Source: Liolophura sinensis (taxonomy: Eukaryota > Mollusca > Polyplacophora > Chitonida > Chitonidae). Taken from it: a DNA stretch of 64,000 nucleotides. The stretch covers positions 39,171,385 to 39,235,384 of the forward strand of contig NC_088295.1 of the NCBI RefSeq assembly GCF_032854445.1, given 5' to 3'. Shown here in pieces: positions 27,201-38,038 of this stretch; within the stretch, counting starts at the first letter, position 1; every line of letters starts with the position of its first letter. A program made the position numbers and the translations under genes. The notes under the pieces were generated by a model, which did not search any database, was not told the DNA's origin, and worked only from the letters and a program-made list of their open reading frames with translations.

Positions 27201-30200
27201 AAATGGGAATCTCGAATCTGAAACCAAAACTACAGGAATCTGCTTTGATTCTAGTGAAAAAGTTAAAAAGAAACATTTAAATTTATATTTCTTTTTGGGG
27301 CAACAAAATATACATTTCTTTACAGTGTTCTAAACATAGAATTCCCAAAATCTACTTTTATATGCATTAAATCCTTTAAGGCAACTGCTTTGTAATACTG
27401 GATTTGGACTAGCTTCCTGTGTAGCAAATCTATGAAAATCCATTTAGATTCTTTCTGAAAAAAATAATGAAAATAAAGGCTTGTTTAGATAATATCAAAC
27501 TATGTGTGTATGTAAAATACAGCATTAACCCACAAAAAAAAATTAGGTGTTTCTTACCCAAACACAAGGAGAAGAAATGGGGAGTAAAGAACAGGTACAA
27601 ACACAAAGCACATTGCCCATGTCCACAGCAGCACACAAAAACCAGGGTAGAAGGAAAACAAGGCCTTTTCTATGAACTGAAAAACAATAATATTCCAATG
27701 AGTGGTAGAATACACATATGGTTACCAAGTATATATGATGGCAATGTCAGAAAATATGGCAAAAATGAGCCCGGATTAATTTAAATCTAAGATAAAATAA
27801 GATAATTTGCTAAATAAGTTGAACTGGATAAATGTAACTGCTTATAAACTATATTACAAATATTTATTTCCAGCACAAAAGTTTTATGTCTTTTATGTTT
27901 TATGATATTTAGATCTAGCTTTGTAAGTTTGTAAGTATAAAACCGTAAGTTTCAGTGCCCTACAAACTAAAGACATACATGGCATGTTGGAAGATTAGAG
28001 ACACTAACAGGTAGGGAATCCATTGCCTGTAGTCTGAAGGCTGGGAGCTGGATGACCAACCAACATCCTGTCATTACCACATAACCATTGATCAGACCAA
28101 TCAGCAGAAGGTTGGCCAGCGACACCCTGAAAATGCAAATTAAATCAGCTATTGACTAATACAACAGCACCCATATGCTTAGAATTAATCACCTCCAAAG
28201 TAGGACAATTTCCTATGATGTCATTAGCAGGTCTGGAAACATCAAATTGAACAGGAGTTTACTTCATAGAGAATTAAATAGAAGGTGAAGAAATCTTGCT
28301 CATTCAGTAGTTTTAAGTTGACCTTACTAGACATAACAAATGTTTGACCAGCAATACTACATGTTCAAATCTAGCTTTTGCTGTTTTAATTGCAACTTTG
28401 GGCCAGGAAGTTTGTCAGGTATCCTTAGAGGTTAGCAGAGTTGGTGCTAAGTAAATTTATATCCAAAACACATACTGTCAAGTTCAACATTAAACACATC
28501 TGTTTCTGTATTTGATCACTCATTCATTCATGTATGTTTTGGGGTGGGAGTTAAATGACTTATTGCTCTTGAATATTTCACCAATATGATGTGGTCAATC
28601 ATGGTTAGACGAATCTGGATCTAGACCGAGAAAACCTTCACTCCCTCACCAGGAATCTCACAAACCTCCTGATATTAAGCCACTTCTAAACTGCAGATAT
28701 TGGATTTGATTGATTTATTTATTTATTTGATTGGTGTTTTACACCATACTCAAGAATATTTCACTTACACGACGGCGGCCAACATTATGGTGGGTGGAAA
28801 CCAGGCAGAGCCTGGGTAAACCCACTACCATCTGCAGGTTGCTGCCATACCTTCCCACATACGACTGGAGAGGAAGCCTTCATGAGCTGGACTTGAACTC
28901 ACAGCAACTGCATTGGTGAGAGACTCCTGGGTCATTACACTGCGCTAATGTGCTAACCAACTGAGCCACGAAGGCCCCTGTTGCGTTTGATCATGGGAAT
29001 TTCACCCGACCATACGTCTATCAGCTGTGGTGAGTGAAATACTTTAGGTGGATGTGCCAGTGAGCCAAGGTGCCGCCATTTGGCCTATACAACAAACCTT
29101 TGGCAATCAGAATCGTACTTACCAAACCAGAGGCAGGACAGAGTAGAGAATTGTGATCTGAGCCATGAGGAAGCTCAGCATGAACACAACTAGGCTTCTG
29201 TAAAGAAACAAACACAGCACTCAGAGACTCCACAATTTCACAGAACCATGCCATGGAAACTGTGTAAAATATTGGTGGTTTGGTAAACTCTAAATGACAG
29301 TCAAAAACGCTTTGGCAAATCAGTATTTCAGATATGTAATTTAGGCAATGTGAATCATAGCAGTCACTTCTCGACACTCTCTCTCTGGTTCCAAAGCCAA
29401 CATCTTTACAGAACTGCTTCACTGTAACACCATGTCCTAGATACCAGACGTGACACCCCACCACACTATAGCATAATGATGACACCAAGCCAAGCAGGGT
29501 CTAATTGCGTGAAGCCCTGTTAACGTTAAGAGCACGTAACTTCCATGACAACCAGCACTGTGGGCATTACGTTGCCATTGTAGTTAGGTGCTCTTAACAG
29601 TAAGAGGGTTTCGTGTAAGTGTGCCCAGTACTTGGCCTATTGCCTTCTGTTGAACATTGAGAGAGGAAATACCAGACACATCTTACTTTAAACATAAACT
29701 CCGGTAAAAAGCCTCTTATATATATTTGCAAACTGAAGAAGTGATGGAGGATGCACACAAATAGACCTACACTGCTCTCTTGGTTTTGATGATGTACAAC
29801 ATATACACACCACAGTGCAAACACACCAAAGAGGGGACTTTGGGTTTGCTTTACTGAGCTCCAGCTTTGTCCACATACCTCTCATGTTCCTCATAAGTGT
29901 GTAGCACACTAACCATGGTTACCCCTATACCCACAATGCACAGAAGTCTGAAACAAGACAAGAGAAACAGCAGACATTGTTACAGCATTAGATTACATGT
30001 AAATAACCCTGTTCCCACTGTCTACTAACATACAGCTGCCAACTAGAGGGCTCTGAATAGTCAGCATAACCAAATCAGCACATAGTGGATGGCTCAAACA
30101 CTGCCTTATGGACCACAGATCTCATTCCAGATTCACACTATGGTGATCACAACAAAACTAAAGCTTTTACTTCTTTTTCACATATTTAGAGATTTGAAGT

Positions 30201-30509
30201 TTTATAACCAAATATTGCCAAAAAACTGAACACTTATCTCTATAGGGATTATAAGCAAAAGACTTTCACTTTCAGTTCAACTAGTGCACAAGTTTTTTTT
30301 TTTCCTTTTAAGTAGAAACAAATAACATGAAACAATAAGGCTTACAGTTCTCCAGTTAATGATAAGACAACGAGAAAGCATGGGAGGGAGATGACCAGCA
30401 GGCGTTTATTATAACGGAAGGTTCCTGGATCCACCACCTGGTATGTTCGGTCAGCCTCATCATCATAGTCCCTCGGTCTCACTGCCTTCATCATCCGCCT
30501 CCTCCCCAT
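14378..30509 (-). CDS. Large multi-pass membrane protein of unrecognised family
   Basis: About 18 coding exons, given 5' to 3' on the minus strand: 30509-30346, 29947-29879, 29197-29123, 28126-27979, 27676-27558, 27100-26902, 26443-26365, 26043-25933 (uncertain), 25528-25345 (uncertain), 21383-21287, 20937-20730, 20355-20241, 19650-19503, 19218-19074, 18482-18352, 16698-16539, 15111-14977 and 14572-14378 (TAA). Apart from exons 8-9, all junctions are GT-AG and phase-consistent. The product is roughly 825 residues. Nearly every exon encodes hydrophobic stretches, for example LLVISLPCFLVVLSL and LLWLAIFTVIISLYFLIL, so I estimate 15 or more membrane spans. No catalytic motif is evident, and the short tail ends GDYLKS. 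The acidic N-terminal stretch DYDDEAD is probably cytosolic. The chosen start (30509) has an in-frame TGA two codons upstream. Oddities: a better-context ATG upstream in another frame, a phase clash at exon 7/8, and an in-frame TAA at the end of exon 9. I do not recognise the family and assign no function. Confidence 0.8.
15188..15228. repeat. TA microsatellite
   Basis: Alternating TATATA interrupted by a few bases, in the last-but-one intron of the membrane-protein gene. A shorter TA run follows near 15300. Confidence 0.85.
15684..15842 (+). mobile_element. AAATA-tailed SINE (family S2), 5'-truncated
   Basis: Begins at CATGCTGGCTTCCTCTCC, continues through GCGGATGGTCGTGGGTTTCC and GTGAAATATTCTTGAGTA, and ends with AAACACCAATCAAATAAATA repeats. 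The head with A and B boxes is absent. ACAATGCT occurs just before the element and again shortly after the tail, a possible but weak target-site duplication. Confidence 0.85.
16211..16426. mobile_element. MITE family M1, copy B
   Basis: The left end CTCTAATTCTTCAACCGTTT and the right end (reverse CTGTAATTCTTCAACCTTTT) form an inverted repeat. Both ends are flanked by TA. The interior differs from copies A and C more than the ends do. It lies in the intron before membrane-protein exon 17. Confidence 0.7.
17484..17690. mobile_element. Palindromic foldback element
   Basis: Two arms of about 95 bp are near-perfect reverse complements. The left arm includes GGATTTATTGTGTTGGTGAC and ATTTCGATGTAGGTTCTTAC. 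The right arm includes GTAAGAACCTACATCGAAAT and GTCACCAACACAATAAATCC. The loop is about CCATATG at 17584-17590. GTAGATGGGAATA stands at 17483-17495 and again at 17711-17723, bracketing the palindrome. No coding capacity, so it is a non-autonomous hairpin element. Confidence 0.75.
17733..18056 (-). mobile_element. Dispersed repeat (family S4), copy 1
   Basis: Shares long blocks with 31166-31500, for example AAGACACCAGACATGACACC against AAGACACCAGGCATGACACC, and CCCAGTCACATTATA. Its left end, GGTTTAACGTCATACTTAAC followed by AATTTTTCA, is the reverse complement of the 3' core of the ACTC-tailed SINE. The element therefore probably reads right to left. Confidence 0.7.
22160..24121. repeat. Satellite-like array, 82-83 bp unit, about 24 copies
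   Basis: Each unit contains GATGAGCATACAACATGCTC (then ATC), TTACCGACTGTCTGTACAGT, GCATAGTGTGCCCAAAAGCT and GGGGAGATCCGTGTG. The first block is a 9-bp inverted repeat, GATGAGCAT/ATGCTCATC, around the loop ACAAC. Unit lengths are not a multiple of three, so the many short open frames here are by-products of the repeat. Units near the right end (23760-24060) are shortened or rearranged. It lies in the intron between membrane-protein exons 9 and 10. Confidence 0.95.
24650..25009 (+). mobile_element. ACTC-tailed SINE (family S1), full length
   Basis: The tRNA-like head GGCCCCGATAGCATAGTTGG is followed by TAGAGCG (A-box region) and GGGTCAATCC (B-box region). The body follows with GTATCAGTATAATGGCTTGG and GCAGCACTAGATAAAAGAGC. 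The core CATATGACTAAAAAATTG and an (ACTC)n tail finish it. The head is that of a tRNA, but the length and tail make this a retroposon, not a tRNA gene. Confidence 0.9.
28711..28979 (-). mobile_element. AAATA-tailed SINE (family S2), near full length
   Basis: Reads right to left. The head is GGGGCCTTCGTGGCTCAGTT then GGTTAGC (A box), and the B box is GTGAGTTCAAGTCC. The body covers the CATGAAGGCTTCCTCTCC region, then GTGAAATATTCTTGAGTA and a TAAATAAATAAATC tail. It is the most complete S2 copy here and shows that the family is tRNA-derived. Confidence 0.9.
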
Positions 30510-30828
30510 CTGTCACCAGCCGCTGATGCACCTCGCCGAAATTCATCCTCACAAACACAACATCTGAATAAAAAGAGATCTCAGAATCAGGAAAAAAAGC
30601 AAGTTAGTCATGGACGAAATATATGGTCATTTAGGGTATACAACAGTCAAACTTACACTTTGCTAGTGAGGGTAGCGGATGTGTTGTTAAAATGTCTTTC
30701 AGTTACAGTGGGACACTGAAGGTGTTGGCTCAACCCCATTCTCTGACAGGGCATCACCAAGATACCTCCACCTCTATATTCGGGAGCTTAAATGACAATA
30801 AACTAGGCAGGGTTTTTTAAAAAATTTT

Positions 30829-31028
30829 TTATTGTTTAATTGGTGTTCAGTGCCGTACTCAAAAATATTTCACATATGCAACGTAGGTCAGCATCATGGT
30901 GCGAGGAAACCAAACCTGGGGGGAACCATCCGCAACCAGATTTTCCCATGTACAATCAGAGAGGAAGCCAGCATGAGCTGGACTTGAACTCATTGCAGTT
31001 GCATTGATGGAGACTCTTGATGTTGAGT
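30829..31028 (-). mobile_element. AAATA-tailed SINE (family S2), diverged
   Basis: A reverse-orientation copy with the S2 blocks GTGAAATATTTTTGAGTA (diverged) and GAGTTCAAGTCCAGCTCATG. It lies in the 5' UTR intron of the membrane-protein gene. The tail is degraded to an AT-rich run. Confidence 0.75.
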
Positions 31029-31165
31029 AGGTAGCAGGTTGACTTGTCTCCCATAATTACACGTCATGTTACTGGAGTGGAATCCAGTGAAAATGTGTGT
31101 GTCTCAAGTTGGAAAGTTTGGCAGTTGCTTACCAAAGGCCTATAAAATGTAACTAAATTAATATA

Positions 31166-31500
31166 TGTAAGTATGTATGCTTGAGGTTTAACATCGTACT
31201 TAACATATGACCAGGAGGAGTGTGTGTACATAAATTGTCTTCTTGTGGCTGAGTGAGTCCATGTTACCAAAGTGCTCCCGCCACTGAAGTATCATGCCAA
31301 AGACACCAGGCATGACACCCAAACCCAGTCACATTATACAGACACTAGGCCAACCGGTACTGTTTCCTAAACTCTAACCTCTCAGTGTTGAGCACCAAGC
31401 GAGGCAGCAGCAAATACCATTTTCAAATCTTTGGTAAGACGTGACCCAGGTTTGATCCCGTGGTCTCCCAACTTTGAGTCAGATGTCCATCAGGCCACTG
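31166..31500 (-). mobile_element. Dispersed repeat (family S4), copy 2
   Basis: About 330 bp, parallel to 17733-18056 along its whole length, from GAGGTTTAACATCGTACTTA to GTTTGATCCCG. A third fragment (ATACCAGACGTGACACCCCA) lies near 29440. It has no open frame of note. Confidence 0.7.
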
Positions 31501-32213
31501 AAGCATTCCAACTAAATGAATGAGAAATTTCGGTCACATGCTATGATCATGTTGTTTCTTGCAAATCTACTTCTTTCTCAATTAATAAGTAAGGAAAAAC
31601 AAAGACTGCTACAAAGAGTGCATGACCACATTTCACTTCGATCAGTCCCAATCCTTCGGAGTTTAACTGTCATTATAAAAATTTCATTAATATCGGCATA
31701 CCATGTATAGATCCTACGCTTTGTTTGAGGTATGTTCCCCACAATATAGATTTTACAGTGATTAAGAGTATCTCTGTTCATTTGTATGGGTTTCAAGTCA
31801 GGGGCCTTTGCAAGTCTTAAAATAAGGTGGGTATGGCCAGGAGAAGAATATTTAAGAAGTCCATAGATGGTCATCCAATTTGAAGATTTACTGGTATGCG
31901 TAGTTGCAAACCACTCCGATGGTTGCTGAACTAATGTACGCACCATCATCACAAATGTTACCTGGTTCAAAGTGGAAATTCGTCACCGCACCTTTCAATT
32001 TAGGCCAGGCCTCACTACAACCGCCTTTCGGGTGCGGGAGAAGCTATTTCGAGTGAAGAGAATCTATGATACAGATAGTTCTACATACAATGATCATACA
32101 TATATGATGTAGGCCTAGTCACAACACAGTCCTTGAATATTAAAACCGGAGATGCAGTAGGAAAATGACACACTTTTCAGGTTTACAAACTGTGTTTACA
32201 AACGTAAGTTTAC

Positions 32214-32330
32214 CTTATCTAGACATCTGCGCGAAATCCTACAAAGAAAGCAAACGTTACGCAAACAGGCAACAAAATTTAGTTCGGCGAATTGTCTTGT
32301 CCTTTAGCATCTGCCATATTGAAAGGAATC
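32214..32330 (-). other. Probable 5' noncoding exon of the membrane-protein gene
   Basis: On the minus strand the segment ends in GATAAG followed by the donor GTAAACTTACG (32213-32203). The next exon has a good acceptor, TTTTTATTCAG, opening at 30563. This gives a 5' UTR intron of about 1.65 kb. The segment contains a 12-codon upstream frame (32317-32279, M-A-D-A-K...) closed by TAA. The right-hand limit, the transcription start, is inferred from the promoter motifs. Confidence 0.5.
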
Positions 32331-32380
32331 CCCCGCGTGCAGACAAAAATAGAATTTGAGGAAATCCGCACACATTTTAG

Positions 32381-32415
32381 TGACGTCAGGGGAGGTTGGT
32401 GTACAAGATGGCGGC
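32381..32415 (+). promoter_or_regulatory. Divergent promoter: CRE and YY1-like start region
   Basis: TGACGTCA at 32381-32388 lies 64 bp from the leftward upstream ATG (32317) and 20 bp from the rightward start codon (32408). The rightward start sits in CAAGATGGCGGC, the YY1/translation-initiator consensus of TATA-less genes. The leftward ATG sits in AATATGGCAG, a weaker version. The layout suggests one compact bidirectional promoter. Confidence 0.55.
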
Positions 32416-32706
32416 AGTCGGGTGTACGGAGGATAATAGTTCAATGGACAGCGAGGATAAGACTGAAAATGGCTCGCTGAACATTGCCGAAGTCTGCAAG
32501 AAAAATGGTGTCAACCACTCGCTCAACTCTGCTCCAGTTCTAGACGTCAAAGCGACCAAGTCAAAGAAAGTTGTCAGGATAAACGGGACTGGTAAATTCT
32601 CGATTGCCACTCCATCCATTCCCTCGCTGCGCTCACGTCGTGATCGACTTGTTCCCGACTTGTGGAAAAAGACAAAAAAAGTGACCGTACTGGACAGTAA
32701 AGATGG
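32408..32706 (+). CDS. First coding exon of an unidentified gene
   Basis: Opens at ATG 32408 in the context CAAGATGG. The TGA of the CRE (32381) is an in-frame stop upstream, so this is the first usable start. The exon encodes 99 complete codons and ends in phase 2 at the donor GATGG|GTATGT (32707). The N-terminal half is polar and acidic (DNSSMDSEDKTEN); the second half is basic (KATKSKKVVR, then SLRSRRDRLVPDLWKKTKK). This resembles the disordered leader of a larger intracellular protein, with possible nuclear-localisation or phosphorylation segments. No second exon is found in the remaining 31 kb, so the first intron is probably very long. I do not recognise the family. Confidence 0.75.
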
Positions 32707-34241
32707 GTATGTATCTTTGCTTTTATGGCTTTCATCGGTTGTGTAACGGTATGTACCAAAGACGTGATAGACTGCGTACATATACTCCTTATTAGAAATG
32801 TTTGTATTGTTTAAACAATATGGTTGATTTTAGTACTCTTGTTCGTAGTTTATTTACTTTCACTTTTTCATGGCGTGGATTATAGTCTCTCACTTTCTTC
32901 TGTTACAGCTATTTTTGTTATTTTGCTCATTTGAATACGATTTGGCGTGGCGATTTTTAAGTGTAGTAAATGGGGATTGTAAAACATTATAAATCACGAG
33001 ATGAGAATATTTCTGGATGTGTGCGTAGGTAAGAAACTAAATCACCATTTCATTTCAGTGATAGCCATAAGTCCCTCTATATCTTAAGTGCTTAGTTTGT
33101 TGATCAAGGATCAGTTACAAATTTAATTTCATCAGTATGCGTGTGTTTTGTGCATAAATGTGTGGCATGTTAAAGTGTAGTTAGTATGCAACCCAAACAT
33201 GTTTGTATGTTTCAGACATATAATTATTATCATTTATTGGGTCTGTTTTTTTCAACAGTATACACATTACCATTATACATAAGCCATGACCCTTTATTTG
33301 GAAATTATTTATTTCAAAATTCTGATATTTAAAAAAGGGAGGGTAAGTCAAACTAAATGAATGCTGACTTGTATATATTGTTATAGTATTAAGAACGCAA
33401 GATAATCCACAGGCTATATTGAAAACATGCTGCTAGACTGCAGGCCATACCATATTAGTCTTTACTCCAATTAATCATTCCCAAATTATGTATTTGAAAA
33501 TTTGCAAATTTCTTTTAAAGTATACATAGTTTTCTAATTAAATTGAAATTTTATCAAGAATGGTAGACCGTATAATAAGTTCGATTTGTGGACTGGCAAT
33601 AGGTCACATATGGTCAAAAATTGGATGATGGCTTATAGCGTCAAAAACAATTATATTGTCCTGGAAATGTTAAAACACTGTAGGCAGGAATTGCTAATAC
33701 ATTTTGAACTTCTTGTATTTTCAGACATTTTCAGTACTGTTTATTTTAGAGACTCAACATGTATTTGATTCCATTTTCCTTTGTCTAATTTAACAAAACA
33801 AGTGGGCTGGAACTAGAAATTATATACATGTACATAGACCCTATTTGGCCTAATTTCTTGAGCAGAGCACTAAACCTTTTTATGGTAAAATAATAATAGC
33901 TTCATCTCATGAAATCTCAGATTTTGATCACATAAATAAGGCGCTGGATTGAAATATAGTACATGTTTATCACTGGCATAAATGCTTATTAGTTGAGTAA
34001 AACTGCCTCAAGGATTTAAAATTTGTTTTTTAAAAATAAAACTGCTTTCTAACAAAATTTAACCAGTTTGAAATTTTTAAGTTTAATGCATTCTGTTGAT
34101 TTTAATAACCTTATTAGTGAGACTGGCTTTTATAAAGTTTGACCATAAAATGAGGTATAATACACAGCACAAGATTATTTGTCATTTTATATAGTCCCTG
34201 CTATGAAAATATATTTCATGAGTACGGTTAAAGAAAATACC

Positions 34242-34304
34242 GCTGTCGTATAAGTGAAATATTCTTGAGTATGATGTAAAACACCAATCAAATAAATAAA
34301 TAAA
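34242..34304 (+). mobile_element. Severely 5'-truncated S2 SINE with perfect target duplication
   Basis: Only the last 63 bp of S2 (GTCGTATAAGTGAAATATTC through the AAATA tail) are present. The 14-bp sequence TTAAAGAAAATACC occurs at 34228-34241 and again at 34305-34318, immediately at both ends. Confidence 0.9.
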
Positions 34305-37300
34305 TTAAAGAAAATACCCCAAGTTTTGGTTCACTAGTATTTAGTAGAGTATTTAAAATGTCGTTGGATGTTCTCAGTTCAGTCAGTTTAAACAATTTGT
34401 GTGGTTCAGTTTTGTTTATTATTTTTTTTTCAATTTTTTTTTTTTTTTTTTTTTGCACCCTAGCTATGGAGTAATTCACTTTAATTCATGTATATTTGTT
34501 CTTTTGCTGTAGTAGATAAAGTTTGCTAAAGTGAGGAAGTTTGTTGAGTTCCTTGTGGAAACTGATGGTTTACATGTACTATGGACTCCTTCATAAATAG
34601 CGTCCTTCCATCAACTTTGACAAGCAGTGTACATGTATATAAGTGGAAAATTGAAGGTCATAGCTTTAACACATAATCAGGTAAATAAATACAGTACTAA
34701 CTCCTTGACATATTTTATATCTAAAGCGAAACCATTTTAATTTTGACCTCCAGAATGGCTTTCCGGTATTTCATGTGCATGTTGTTTGTGATTCTAAAAA
34801 ATTATATGTATTTAAATGTTGCATGTCCAGAAGTAGTTTACCTACATGCATGTATGCACTTGATGGCATTGCAGACTTCCTGAAAGGTGAACACATGCCA
34901 GTCATCAACAGAAAATGGAAATGTAATACAGGTTGTACCAGTGGTTAAGTTTTGACCTGTTCCAACAAGCTCAGAACATTATATTTCAATACACAATCGT
35001 ATGTATGTAATATATGTGGGCATTACGCATGTGTTTTATTTCTATACATACATTTTTTACCCTCAGCATGTTATGGCCTGTGCCTGTCCGCTAGCAGAAC
35101 AGTGTGTACTGTGCACCCATTTGTAAGAATTTTAGAAAGATCACATGCTTTAAATAGCTGTATCAGTCTGGGTTTCATTTTCAAAACCAGTGTGGTTATG
35201 GTTCATAAAATGTAAACCTTTATTTTAAGTTAAATAATTAAATGAAATTTATAAATAAAACAAGAAAGTCTTAAATGACACATATGTAATTTCTTGCATT
35301 GTTGAATAACCTCTGATCTTATTCAGTCTAGATCACAATAATTTGCACATATAATGGCTGTCACAATGGACCTGTATAATGTATAATACATTAAATTGAT
35401 TAGATAATGTATGTAAAATAGCTCACAATGTCTACTTCACTATGAAGGCTGTCAAATATGAGCCAGACGTTGGTTAGATGTCTCATGAATATTGAGATCA
35501 GTGTAGCTGTTGTCAGTTTAAAACTCCGAGGAATTTATAAGTCCCGTGAGGTGTCCCTTTTTTTGTCCTGTGAAAATGTAGATAACCTAATTACATAGTG
35601 ATAAATTTCAGTGATAAGTGTCAAGAGATTTGAGGTTAGACACAGACAAGTATAACTAAAGTACATTTTATCTTGGACTACAGTGAATGTAATTTTTATA
35701 CATTCTCACTATTCCACATTTTGTTGTACCTGTCTTGGACATGGCCTTTGTATTATTATTTTTATTTTTTATTTTTTTGTTAAGGCAAATGTTATTGTGA
35801 ACTACGACTTCCAGGTATTCATCTGAATGTGTATCTACATGTAGATTAAAATCCATATCATAATATTGTCAGTGATGGGTTTTTGTGAGGGATAATAAAA
35901 CTTGATAAGTTACAATGATGTTGCCCTGAATTGCTACATGGAGCCAGTGTGGATATTTCAGTAGACACCATAATCGCAGTGGCGCAGTAGAAATGTTACT
36001 AGGTTACTGATGCCACGTAACTGATTTGTCTATCAGGCTTCAGGTTATTTTAAGCCTGATGTGGCAGCAATTTGATGTATTAAACCAGTGCCTAGGTTGT
36101 GTTTATCTTCAGCCATGTGCAGCTGCTGAGAAGGACAAAAATAGCCAGTTTCACTACATAAGTCATGCACATGCTATGTGTAAGTGTATGTGAAAATAAT
36201 AGACAATAGTGAGCTCATTTTCCCACTGTTTATTAAACATTTACTCTTGTTTCTTAACTTAGCAAAAAGATCCTTGTTCTAGTTGACATGCCAGTCTTGC
36301 ACAATGCAACATACTGTGTCAACAGAATGTAAACTCACCGAATTGTCCATTACGCTGGACATCAACGGAAAATGTTCCTATTCATAAAGGGATGTAAAAT
36401 CCACTCAACCAAGCTATAACCTATGCTTTAGGTTTGTAATAATAAAACAGTTTTAGATGCCAACTTAACTGATACATTTAAAGACCATTTACAGATGAAC
36501 AATGTACATGTATCAGTGGTTATATTAACAAGTTATATCGTGCCCAGAATGCAATTAATAGCATTGGCTGGCCTTTGACATTTTTATTCATCACTGCCAT
36601 TTCGTTTTCTGTATAAACAGAGCAGTCTGTTATGCTTTTAATTTGAGTAACTCAAAATACTCAAAAATCATAAATTCAAGACAAAAATAGTTTAAAAGCA
36701 TAAATATTTTAATATTTACATTCAAAACACATGGCATAATTTTTGTTCTCTTTTGTGGACAGTTTTAAATGGGATATTACTGTCTTTTGAAGACAATGTT
36801 ATGAAACATCCCTAAAATCTGACAACAGTTTGGGTGCTGCACTTTTGATTAGCGAGTTGACATGTTGACATGACATGTATACATGTATAACTGAAAGAGT
36901 CAAATTGTCTGCCCTTTTTCCACTGAGCCGTAGGACTGATGCCTTAGCATGGTATGACTGTTCAAGGAAATGTGAAGAATCACATTTGTGAAAAACCTAC
37001 GTATACATGTACCTAGTGCAGCCATTGTAATGTAAATATGCACATATGTTGTACTCAGTGAAGCTTGCAGTGAGGACTACCGGAGCGTACAATTTTCCAG
37101 GTAATCTACTGCCTGACTACAGATGAGTGAATTTGGTTTTTCTTTTTGTGTCACAGCAAATATGTGTTATAAACACCTGAATGTTTGTCATTGCTTACTT
37201 TAAAAAAGTCATATGAATGTAAAGTCTTTTTGTCTCCAAAATCATATCAGCAATAAGCTTTTATAAATAAAACAAATTGCCTCATGTGCTGATTGATTAA

Positions 37301-37974
37301 AATCGACATTAAACCCCGATCACTTACTCACTTGCTTATTGAAAGAATAACTAAATTATCACGGGCAAAGTTACTTGCTTTTTGCTTTGCTAGAAGATTA
37401 CGAATTTGTCGTATTCCAACTTGGATATATTTTGCTTTTCCACCGAGAACAGAATGCTCTTAGAAGCACTACACCTACACGTACGTGTACCTACGTCAAG
37501 AGTGAAACCAAAACTGCTGAAGTCTACTATTACTGCTATACTCTTGTCTTTATGTCAACATTTCTACATACCTGTATGTGTGATTTCGTATAGTATGCTT
37601 TATGTTTTCTTTCTTTGCACAAGTATACTGTAAGACTTTGGCTTAGTGGGAACTTTCTGAATCCTCTCTGAGGAAAACTTGGCTGGAGGGGATATTAAGG
37701 AAACACCTCAGTCTGGCTTCTGGGCCTTGTTGTCATTGGTAAATGCTCTTCTAATACAAACACATCCAAAATAAGAGATGGGGATCTTGACATAGAACCT
37801 ACAGAACAAAACTATTTGACAGCGGTAGAATCATGCTGACTTGATTTACAGAAAATCTATGTATGACACTTATACCATAATGGCAGTACAATCAATAATT
37901 TCTGTGTTACATTGTTATTCACATAGAATTTCATGTAACTTACCTGTTCATCAGTAAAACTGACCATTATCATG

Positions 37975-38038
37975 TTTTCACAGTATGAGTAAAAAATTCT
38001 TGAGTATGTTGTTAAACAACAATGTCCTAAGTAAATAA
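37975..38038 (+). mobile_element. SINE 3'-end fragment
   Basis: The stretch AAAAAATTCTTGAGTATG then TTGTTAAACAACAATG is the common SINE core with no recognisable head. It resembles the tail of the repeat at 2470-2790. Confidence 0.5.

Noticed and set aside
29021-29488. 155-residue open frame on the minus strand
   Set aside because: It overlaps membrane-protein exon 3 in a different frame and reads through the flanking intron. Its composition is not protein-like.
31578-31970. 130-residue open frame on the minus strand
   Set aside because: It has no ATG at its start and no recognisable domain, and it lies inside the 5' UTR intron. A cryptic exon cannot be excluded but is unsupported.
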